Of a stretch of DNA of 58,946 nt, positions 49,960 to 58,946 are shown in pieces. Made by a program: the position numbers and the translations under genes. The stretch lies in the NCBI GenBank assembly GCA_001632435.1, contig KV424090.1, positions 1 to 58,946 of the forward strand. The letters run 5' to 3'. The notes under the pieces were generated by a model. It saw nothing but the letters and a program-made list of their open reading frames with translations. It was not told the origin of the DNA and did not search any database. This DNA is from Calocera cornea HHB12733. Lineage: Eukaryota; Basidiomycota; Dacrymycetes; Dacrymycetales; Dacrymycetaceae. The first letter of the stretch is position 1, and the number at the start of each line of letters is the position of its first letter.

Positions 49960-51035
49960 ATGCCCCTCCCACGCTCCCGCTGCGCGCCCTTCTTCTCGCA
50001 CGCGGCGCGGGTGAACGCGCTCCGGCCCTCGTTCGGCCGGTCGGCACACCACCCCTCCTCCTCCTCCGGCCGCGCCCCAGTCAGCGCCGAGGCCGTGTCC
50101 GCGTGGGCCGAGTCGGTGCTCGAGGTCCCCCGCCACGCGACAGACACGGTCATCCTCTCCACCGCGCTCAAGCTGCACGCCACGCTCCCCACCCGCTCAG
50201 GGCCGATCTACACCGTGCCCCCGCCAGCCGACGGCGCGCCCTTCCAGCCCGGCCACCACCTCGTCCTCTTCCCCCCGCTCGCCCCCGAAGCACAGTTAAA
50301 CCCAGACGGCACCGAGCCCGCCTTCACACCCCCGCTGCCGTGGTCACGCCGCATGTGGGCGGGCGGGGAGATGACCTGGCTGCCCGGGAACGACCTGCGG
50401 ATCGGGGATGCGGTCGAGTGCGAGAGCGCGATTGACACCATCGAGGAGAAGGGGTGGGCGCAGGACAGGCCCAAGCTGTTCGTCTGGCAGAGACATACGA
50501 TCAGCAATGGCAAGGGCGTTGCGCTGATCGATAGGAGGGCGCATGTCTTCCAGCCCCCGGCGACGGAAGGCGAGGTCGAGCGGGTGAAGGAGAAGCCGAA
50601 CCCAGGTACGTCGCCTCCCTCGCCTCCCCTCTCCTCCTCACTCATTCACCTCGCGCAGACCTCCCCGACCCGGACTTCTCCATCTCCTTCACGCCGACCG
50701 AGCTCACCCTCTTCCGCTTCTCCGCGCTAACCTTCAACGCCCACAAGATCCACTACGACGCCGCCTTCGCGCGCTCGGAGGGCCACCCGGGGCCCCTAGT
50801 ACACGGGCCCCTGACCGCCCTCCTCCTGCTGGAAGCGGCCAACTTCCAGCTCCCGCCCAGCGGGAGGATCGAGCATTTCCGGTATAGGGCCGTGAGGCCC
50901 ATGGCGGTCGAGAGGGAGATCACGCTCCTGGGCAGCTGGCGGCCGGGCGCGAGGGGCGAGCTGACGCTCTGGGCACAGGACTGGAAGGGCCGCGTCGGCA
51001 TGTGGGGCGAGGCGAAGGTCTCTGGGCTGCACTAG
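49960..51035 (+). CDS. HTD2: Mitochondrial 3-hydroxyacyl-thioester dehydratase (HTD2-like)
   Basis: Dehydratase of mitochondrial type II fatty acid synthesis, the pathway that feeds lipoic acid. The N-terminus MPLPRSRCAPFFSHAARVNA is basic and without acid residues, as in mitochondrial presequences. Family features: PFQPGHHLVLFPPLAPEAQL, PWSRRMWAGGEMTW, KLFVWQRHTISNGKGVALID, then LTLFRFSALTFNAHKIHYD and EGHPGPLVHGPLTALLLLEA, the hydratase core of the hot-dog fold. Exons 49960-50605 and 50659-51035 sum to 340 residues. The family also includes fungal and animal mesaconyl-C4-CoA hydratase-like proteins, but the fused hot-dog layout and presequence fit HTD2 best. It lies head to head with fatty acid synthase. 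Confidence 0.87.
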
Positions 51036-51802
51036 CCTGCTTGCTCCTGGATTGGATTGGATTGGATTGAACGCTCTGCCTGGCTGCCAAACGCATCCGC
51101 AAAGACTGTCATGGGAGGATCTGTAATCGGTTTTGGTTTTATGCGGAACAAAGAACGCTAATTGTTGTATGCGTTGCCTCTCTCATCTCTCATCATCATC
51201 TCTTCAACGCCCTAATCCCCGCAATCCCCGACCCTGACTGCACACCGAGCACACTCATGTACCTAGTAGCAATCCATCTTTATTCGTCTATTCCCTTTCC
51301 CCCGTGCTGCAGTGTTGCTTCCCCTTTACGCTCGCGGCGGGGCCTCGGGACAGTAACCCGCCCCGCGGGGCAGCGCACCCGCCGCTCGCCATTGCCCAGC
51401 AGTAAACGTGCACGAAATGGGGTAAACACCCAACAGTCCCCCGCCGGCAAGTCAACTCATTCATCAATCATGATCACTGCCGCTTAAGGAAGATCTAATC
51501 TCGGGAGAATCACAGTACTAGTATACGGATCATGGATCAGACTTCGGTACGAGACGGGACAGGGCGCGGCCTGGGCCTTTGGGCCGGGCGAGGGGGCAAC
51601 GGAATGGACGAATGGGGTTACGTGCCGGAGCCGAAGCGGGAGGCCCGGGGGGATAGTTCCCGACTCCCGGGGTTCCGAGCCGGGATGTTGCATTCCCAAC
51701 GAGTAGAGATGAATGATATGGATTATTCTATTCTATTCTCTACCCGATGACTCCGCCGTGCCGTGCAGTACAGTGTCAGAACAAGGCACGCCGCCCCGTA
51801 GC
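51036..51802. other. Intergenic between convergent HTD2 and MFS genes
   Basis: 3' ends of two convergent genes. It contains an ATTGG tandem microsatellite at 51049-51070. No gene was seen. Confidence 0.5.
51049..51070. repeat. ATTGG microsatellite
   Basis: Four tandem ATTGG units just after the HTD2 stop codon. Confidence 0.8.
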
Positions 51803-53668
51803 TAGACCGACGCCCGCCCCTTGGTCTCGATCGGCAGGAGGAGCATGCACACGCTCGTGACGAGGAACAGGCTCGCGGAGACGTACACGGGCTTGGTAGG
51901 CGTGAGGGGGATGAACCGCCCGATCAGGAGGATCACGACGCCCATGATCCGGTTGAAGGTCATCGAGAACGCGTAGCCGGTGCCGCGTTGCGGGGCCGGG
52001 TAGGATTCGGGTGCTGGGAGAGGGCGGTGTCAGTGCGCTGATTGGAGGGAAGGGGGGGCGGAGGGGAGGACGTACTGTACGCGTAGAGCACACCGTACAT
52101 GATATCCTGCGTGAGCGACAGGGCACAGTTCCACCCCAAGATGCCCTCCGAGTTCCTCGAGGTCGTGAAAAGGAAGAGGAACACGCCCGTGAGCGCCGTC
52201 GACAGCGCCATCGCGCCCTTCCTGCCCGAGTGCGGGAGCTCTACAAGGCCGGCAGCGAGGATCGCTGCGGGGATGCCGACGGTGGAGGTGATGGCGTACT
52301 GTCTGTAGGTGGTGTATATGCTCGACTGGCCGACCTCGGCGCCTTTCTCGGAGATGCTGGAATGCAGGTCAGCCGTGTATAGGGTCGGTTGGACGGAGCT
52401 TACAAGACGATGATGAACGCGTTGTACAGCGGGGACGCGGCGCCAATCAGCCCCCAAATGAGGATCAACAGCACCGTATTCGTCGCCACCTTCCAGGTAG
52501 CAAACAGGGCCCTCACATGCTCCAAATCGAACTTGCCAAAGCTCTGCTTGGCCATCACCCACACGCCCGCCCCCGTCGTCCCCGCAACGGGAGAGACCGC
52601 ATCCGGGCCACTACTGGACTTGAGGTCCCCCACGCTCTCCCCCGCGGCCGTACGCAGCTTCTCCAGCGTGAGCGTGCATGCGCGCCCGTTCTGCTCCGCC
52701 ATGTAGTGCACGACCGCGACCGCTTCGGCGTCCCGGCCGCGGGCGATCAGGTACTTGGGGCTCTCGGGGATGCGGTAGACGAAGAAGCGCACGATCCACA
52801 TGGCGAATACTATCGCGCCTGTTGCGAAGAAGCTGGCCGACCCCGTCAGTCCGTCCTTTCTACCACGGGCAGGGGTCGCTTACACATAGCGCCAGCCCAT
52901 GTTGTTCGCCCGCGTGCACGGCTGGTCCGTGCATGAGTAGGCGGCGATAAACCCCCATCCGATCAGGGCGACGAAGAGGGTGCCGAGGCTCCAGAACATT
53001 GACAGCAATGTGAGCATGAACTGGTGCGGGCTGGACTTCGGTTAGACTGGAAGCAGGGAGGGGGTGGTGCGGCCGTACCCGGGGATGAACTCGAGATAGA
53101 GGGCAGAGTCGACAGGGATGTTTCCGCCCACGCCCAGCCCGGTGCAGGCGAGAAGAGCGCAGAACGTCACGTAGCTGCAGTGTCCAATAAGCCTCCCTCC
53201 CCAACGACGCAGGAAGGCAAGCGCCTACTTGTTCGCCCCACCCGCCGCGAGGCCAAATACGGAGCTGATCAGCAGCGTGCTGTTGAAGCATACCCGGCGG
53301 CCCACGATGTCGGAGACGATGCCCCATCCGAACGTGCCGACGATGAGCCCCGCATAGAGGGCCAGGCTCGCCCAGCCGATGTAGGCCACGTCGAGCTCGA
53401 GCTGCACCTGCGGGGTGGCGACGTACACGCACTGGAACCACGCGTTGTCGACGAACCAGCCGAACGCGGCCAGCGCCGTGAGCGCCCACTGGAAGCGGCC
53501 GAAACCGACCTCGTGTGTGATGTGCCAGTTCAGGAGCGCGACCTTGGCCTCGTACGGAGCGGCGAGGCCGAGCTTGCGCGCCCGCAGCTCGAGCACGGCT
53601 TGCTCAGCGTCCTCCGTGTCGGCTGGGGCGGGGCTGGCGCTGCGGAGCGCCTTCTCCCTGTCGTCCAT
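51803..53668 (-). CDS. MFS transporter, sugar-porter / SV2-like type
   Basis: Plasma-membrane major facilitator superfamily protein; the substrate is unknown. It starts MDDREKALRSASPAPADTED, a cytosolic N-terminus. The first membrane helices follow (FQWALTALAAFGWFVDNAW; IGWASLALYAGLIVGTFGWG) with the MFS loop motif VSDIVGRRVCFNSTLL. Later come YVTFCALLACTGLGVGGNIP, YRIPESPKYLIARGR (the PESP motif of sugar porters, with a charged central loop), TVLLILIWGLIGAASPLYNA and a final helix NRIMGVVILLIGRFIPLTP. The C-terminus is PIETKGRASV before the TAG at 51803. About seven exons. The central loop is long and carries Ser/Gly-rich sequence. The pattern best fits the SV2/SVOP-like group that includes niacin and carboxylate carriers. 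Confidence 0.85.
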
Positions 53669-54619
53669 GGGTATGGCTAGGGCACTGAGGTCGACAGTTG
53701 ATTCAAGATGCGCAGAGGCGCGCTGGCAATGTATTAAGGATTAAGCAGCGCGGCGCTAGAAGCGTATCGCAGGAGGGTATGACAGAACGCCCGAGGAGGG
53801 GAAGGAACGAGGCAGAAAGACAGCAGTCTGGCCCGAATCCGACCTCGTCCCTCCAACAGCGAACAGCGAACAACGCAGACGCAGAAGCAGAAGCAGGGGG
53901 TCGCAAATTACGCCGGACCCTGACGCCAGCATCATCGGGACATACCAATTTGCGGTACCAATTTGGGGTACTTCCGCGCTACCTCCGCTTCTGCTTCCGT
54001 AACAAGGGATTAGCCCCCGAAATAGCGTATCGGAAGTAAACGCTATACGGCAAATTTGTAGGCCTTTTTGGTGTCCTTTTCCGCAGCCTCACCAAAATAT
54101 AAAGTTTGAGGGCGTATGCCTCCATTTAGTTCCGCATTCTATACGCTACTCCCCACTTTTTAAGGTGTGGCATCCAACCCTCAATCTTGACTAATATTTT
54201 TCCTTCCAACCTGAAACCATATTGTCTACTATTTCATGGCTACCCTTTCACAACAATTTATCTAATAAACTCCTTCTCTCTATGTCGCACGGCCTGTCAC
54301 ATCACCCACATCCCCCTACATTGTGGCGTGCATCGAAGGACCCTTGTACAGCCACTGGGGTGTCCGCGTCGAGGTTTCAATCTCCGCCCGGCGGACTCAT
54401 ACGCTGTTTAGCGGATGCATACGCTGTGTGGCAGTGCGTAGACGTCGCTGAGCAGGGTCTTAGCACTGCCACTCAGGGTTCATTGTACAGTGAGGCGTCG
54501 ATGGCCCATCGTCATCCATCCCCTCACTCGTTCACCCACGGCATTCACCTTCATCGTCCCCAACCGCGAATAACCTCGGTATAGAGGTGGTTTGCTCTCT
54601 CCTACCTAATCCACTCTCT
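53669..54619. other. Gap before the transposon gene, possible element terminus
   Basis: AT-richer than its surroundings from about 53940 on. It holds a near-perfect 13-bp tandem duplication (53943-53968) and an imperfect inverted repeat (53943-53985 against 54019-54062). These may belong to the 5' end of the mobile element that follows. No gene was seen. Confidence 0.4.
53943..54062. repeat. Imperfect inverted repeat with internal 13-bp duplication
   Basis: TACCAATTTGCGG at 53943-53955 is followed directly by TACCAATTTGGGG. The reverse complement of 54019-54062 again contains ACAAATTTGCCGTA, ACTTCCG and CGCTA in the same order as the left arm. It could be a foldback structure or the sub-terminal part of a transposon. 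Confidence 0.35.
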
Positions 54620-57600
54620 ATGTTTCCATATCCTCCTCTTCTTCCTGGGCCATATGGACGTCAACCTTACGAATTCGACACCGGATCGTGGCTCCAACGT
54701 CCACCCACGGCCTATCCTCCTCTCCTTCAACATTCGACCACAGTCTACCCTCCCTCCCACCTGACTGAACAACCTGGCAACACACCTCACCACGAGTGGC
54801 CTGTGGACTCCTATACTGTTCCATATGGCCATCCGATGCCATTCCCTCACACCCTGCCGTCGTTTGCGCCTCAACCTACTCCCTCATTCCCATATCCATC
54901 CACGTCTGCCATCTATCCTATTCCGCCACCTTTCAATAATCGCTACACGTCACTCGTTCAGCCTACATATGGAAACCTTCCAGCACAGGTCACATCCCAT
55001 TCTCAAGGTCCCGTGCCGCTTTCCAGGACATCTTCGGTCCCGTCCACCACAATTCCCTCGCCATTGACTTCCGTCAGCGGTATTTCCCTCAACCTGTATC
55101 CTACCCCGCCAGTCTCCGTGCCGGCATGCCCTTCGTTTCTGCCGCAGAAGTCAGCCGCCAGCATCGATAAATCAAGCACTGCAGTGGTACCAACTCCCGT
55201 GGTCGAACTTCCGTCTGGCAGCCCGACACTTCTCCACGGGAGTACCGCCAGTGATGGTCCAAGACTTCATTACCACTGGCCGACAAATCACACCGTCCCG
55301 ACTGAGGCCGCTCACATCATCTCACAATCTGCCTGGCGCAGCCAAGGAGCACGCCTCCGATCACCCCGTGACTACGACATCCCGACTACCATACAACGCG
55401 TGAAGTCCTCTCAATGCCAAGGCGTGATTTCTTGTGTTGCCTGCATTGCAAATGGTGAAGGTCACTATCGCCGGCCATCTACGATCGGTCCTCTCAAAAT
55501 CGCTGAGCAATTGCAGGAGCCATGCCCACTTTGCCGAGGCTCTATGGAGCATGTGCCCTGCAGCGTTCACAAACTCTCCTTCCAGCATGGCGATGACATA
55601 CATCTCATACAAGCTGGAAAGCACCTTCACCCCGAGCCACCTGGTGGTCGCCTCACTGGCCACCAAAAAGCTCAACTGGACGATCACACGAAGAAGTTAC
55701 CGCGTGCGAAACCCTCCGAGATACGCGTTACCGCCCAGGCAGCTTCCATCCACCCCAAGTTGGCCGATACTCGTCGATTGAACTACGCTGTACGAGCCAG
55801 CCGGGTGCGGACGGCCACTTCCCACTCTCCTGAGAAGCGTGGATCCCATCTGATTGAGCAGCTTGCTGACGCTCAGCGAGTTTGGCAGCACGACTGCCCT
55901 AACTTCATTGTTGGAGAGCAGCTTGCCGCTCATCCTCAATACATCACTGTTCAAACCGATTGGCAGCGCAAGTCGCTTCTTCGAGATGCCATCACTGGTC
56001 GACTCCAGCGCGATTGGCCTGAGCTTGCTATCGATCGCGTAGGCATGCTCACTGATGGGAGCCATGACTTATTGCGTGGGAAAGCCCAGGTGATCACTAC
56101 AGTGGTCTTCAGCCCAATCACGCACAAGTGGACCGCTGTTTTGAATACTCTTGCATGGGGTTTTGGGGAAGAACACTATCGTGTGCATTTTGCGCACTTG
56201 ATAGCAATTGTTCGTGAGGTCGCTGGTGAAAGTTACTCCAAAGAGATGCTCGCACAGGTACAGTTCCCAGTTCACATCCGCAATAGTCTTTTCTCATCAT
56301 CTTCACAGTGTATCGACTTCTCAGACGCCCAGCAGAATGGCTTTCTCTCGGCATATCTTCAAGATCACAAAAAGCATTGCCCTGGTTGGGAACAGCTGGG
56401 GTCCGACGCCAAGAGACTGGAAGAGACTCGGATCCGCGACGAAGCACGTTCCCTGTTGGTAGGATGTGGAGTGCACTTCAAGAGCACGTGTCGCCGCATC
56501 CACTCTGTTGTCGGCGCCAGCAGGGTTCCCCTCTTTGACAAGTATATCGATCGCCTGAGGGACGCAAATGCCACTGTGGATGACTTCGTACGAACCGTCC
56601 TGGAATTCATGCAGGACTTTGAAGAGCTAGAGGCATGGATGTTGTGGTGGCTCCTTCCTGCCCATGCTTCCCTGATCTTCCCTCCGGTCATGAAGATGTC
56701 ACAAGATCTCCAGGACCGTATGGCGACCACAACAAATGGTGTTGAAGGTTATCACTGGGTGATGTACCGCGCTTTGGGCGTACAGCACGATATCGCCCCC
56801 CTCCTCGTATCTCTATACCAATTTTGCCAAGCGGAAGAGAAGCAATACCACAACATAGTCGGTAAGTCTCAACTTGATGTTGTCACTTATGCCTTGCTGA
56901 TGTTCTGCAGTCGGCGAGATCCGACCTCGATTCAACAACAGATGCCGGCGGAGACCTAACTATGGCCAAGAGATGCACCCCAACGATGGCAGGCCGCCGG
57001 ATACTGTGGCACGCTTGGGTCTCAATTCGCCTGGTGCCGAAGAACTGCTTGGAGCTCTCCGCGATAACATCACTACACCGGCTGCATCTCGAAAGCGGAG
57101 CAGCAAGAATGTGCCCTACGAACAAGTTACATATCGGAACTCTGCGATGTCATGTTACATAGACTCAGGTTTGGAGCTTCTGTTCCGTGGACTCTGCAGT
57201 CTCAAGCCCGACTTCCAGGATGCTCTGCAACGAGGTTGTGGGTCACTTCCCCGAACCTCTCTGTTGGCTGGGGTTCTTCGCCATCTTCAGGAACGAAAAC
57301 ACTTTCTTGCGAGGTTCCAGTCGCTGGGCAGAAAACGGGGCCCTGCTTACACAAAAGAGCTCCAGGCGATCTTGGTGGAAGGCCAGACGTTAGTCCGCAA
57401 CCATATTTGTGGCACTTGGCAACTCTTCCGGCTAGGTGAAATGGGGTGCCCAAGGTCCTGGTTCAATCGCCTCTTCCGTGAGGATATACCACTACAGCAA
57501 CAGTCCTTCTTCAATGTCATCTACACCTGTATTTGGAGCTGTGCTGCTGGTCATGAGCATGTGGATGAATCTGAATTGTGGCCTGAACCATGTCCCCATC

Positions 57601-58946
57601 GTCTTGATGTTGCTTATGCCTTCAGTATGAACGCTGAGCATGCCACTTTGGATCTCTCTCATATGTTCATACACACAATGCCGTGGACGCCAACTTCTTC
57701 TCAACGGGTTAGGCCTCAGCTCCTTCACCTCCGGCCTCCCGTGCCTTGTCGCCAAGCCGGATGTACTGCCCTCTCCTCGGTTCACCGCATCAAAGTCCAG
57801 TATCCATATTTACTTCGTGTGGCACCACACCACGGTGCCATTTGCACTGATAATCAACATCCGCACGCCAATCTCCGTCTGCAATGCCCGCTCGACTTTG
57901 CAATTACCTTTCCTACAGGTAGCATTCGATATAAAATGGCTGGCCGTATCCAGCTCTCACACTCCCACTGTTATACTGAATGGGTTGACAAAGGACGTGT
58001 ATGGCTCAGTGACGACCTGAAGAACAATGTGCAGCTTCAGGGAGATGCCCATCGTTGTCTTCCTCAGAGTGATGAGTCGCAACTATATATGTACACACGG
58101 GATTCTCTTGCAGATGTGCGTATCTCTCTCTCTATGTGATGCTAACTCTCAGTTAATCGCATTCCACAGACCACTTTTGTTTCTGTGCAAGACATCAACA
58201 TTCGCTACCGCGTGGCAGCTGCAATGCTCCCATCTGCCGGAACAGTGATCAATATCACACCTTCTCCTCCTCTTAGCCCTATGTGCACCGCAGCGCTCAC
58301 GGACTCTCCCTTTTTTGGTCCCTCTTTACTTCCCACAAGCCCATGCCCGATTTCACCGCTCAAGCTTGTGGCACCCTCGAGACCGCCTCTTCCCAAGGTA
58401 CCACAAGACCCATTGGAGAAAAGGCTGAAGGAGCTCAAGCGTGCTTCCATTCAGGGCATGATAACTCCCACGTCACCTTCCCCTAACCGGCTCAGGTCTG
58501 GCCGAATTCGCCAAAAGCGGGAGTTGCAAGTCTCTTGCTCATTGAAATCCGGTCGAAAAGCAGATCGCGCACATAAAGATCGAATCCATTCCACAAAACC
58601 CCTTCCAGCCAGTGAGCTCCTCTTTGGCCAGATCCGTGGAGTTATTAACGATCTTATAGAATGTCCTGAGTGTGACGAGCCTATTCCTGTGGACGACCGT
58701 TTAGTCCAGGCCGCGTGGCACGATGCTAATCAGCCCGGAAGCCTGTCTCTACCTGCGTGGACAAATACAGCGTTCTTTCGCTGGTGTCCGACACACCGAG
58801 CCAGGAAGAAATATATCGACAAACATGGCCCAGAGTCCTCCGACCCTGAGGGACAGTATCCATCACATCCTTGGAGCCACTATCGGAAATTGCTGGAGGA
58901 CGCCTTGCCATATATCGAGTCAATTGTCCAGACACCTCATACCTAC
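54620..58946 (+). mobile_element. Mutator-like transposase gene fused to USP-like peptidase and RTC4-like domain (partial at window end)
   Basis: One long gene in at least four exons, open to the last base. After a Pro-rich N-terminus of about 250 residues comes a WRKY-GCM1-type zinc domain (QCQGVISCVACIANG ... EPCPLCRGSMEHVPC ... GKHLHPEPPGG, about 55410-55640). A Mutator-type DDE core follows: first Asp in MLTDGSHD (56054), second in CIDFSDAQ (56315), the GCGVHFKSTCRRI block, and Glu in TTNGVEGYH (56744). An intron after 56863 joins to a domain with USP (peptidase C19) hallmarks: NSAMSCYIDSGLELLF (Cys at 57153), paired Cys/His finger remnants, YPYLLRVAP, and a His/Asp end, SHSHCYTEW and WLSDDLKN (57966, 58011). 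A further intron leads to a basic linker and an RTC4-like motif, CPECDEPIP with FFRWCPTHRARKKY. All joins keep frame and no stop interrupts, so it may be functional. Terminal repeats cannot be judged because the 3' end is outside the window. Confidence 0.75.

Noticed and set aside
54588..56959. Transposase as a separate 790-residue protein ending at 56959
   Set aside because: The stop lies in a frame that is only reached by reading through a good intron (GTAAGT ... TGCAG); splicing joins smoothly to the peptidase frame.

Overview
The window looks like nuclear DNA of a filamentous basidiomycete, probably an Agaricomycete. Genes are densely packed on both strands and broken by many 48-60 nt GT-AG introns. 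Fatty acid synthase is a single fused polypeptide, two DNMT1-type cytosine methyltransferases are present, and a fungal GH35 galactosidase gene is included. No ribosomal RNA, convincing tRNA or CRISPR was seen. All gene models were spliced by eye from the sequence. For the fatty acid synthase, PWP1, PRP38, SDR, HTD2, BioF-like, ERV41-like and GST genes, the exon sums were checked and close in frame.

Layout. 1-7.6 kb: a secreted GH35 beta-galactosidase (+), then two tandem minus-strand paralogues of an unrecognised secreted family; the first (5154-6247) looks degenerate. 8.1-18.5 kb: housekeeping genes, namely the DEAD-box helicase DBP5 (-), a short-chain dehydrogenase (+), splicing factor PRP38 (+), a glutathione S-transferase (-), a conserved-looking unknown protein (-) and an ERV41/ERGIC-type cargo receptor (+). 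18.5-20.2 kb has no gene that I can support. 20.2-29.2 kb: two tandem DNMT1-type DNA methyltransferases (+). 29.4-32.5 kb: PWP1 and eIF3j (+). 32.7-51 kb: a lipid and biotin block with a BioF-like aminotransferase ending in a peroxisomal AKL signal (-), a 3-ketoacyl-CoA thiolase (-), the 12 kb fused fatty acid synthase (-) and, head to head with it, the mitochondrial FAS II dehydratase HTD2 (+). 51.8-53.7 kb: an MFS transporter (-). From 54.6 kb to the window end: a large mobile-element gene (+), cut by the window edge.

Functional links. Peroxisomal beta-oxidation is thought to supply pimeloyl-CoA to BioF in fungi. Biotin is needed by acetyl-CoA carboxylase, which makes malonyl-CoA for fatty acid synthase. 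The block from BioF to HTD2 therefore gathers connected acyl-chain functions. The most unusual item is the last gene. It joins, in one reading frame, a GCM-like zinc domain, a Mutator-type DDE transposase, a ubiquitin-specific-protease-like cysteine peptidase and an RTC4-like zinc domain.
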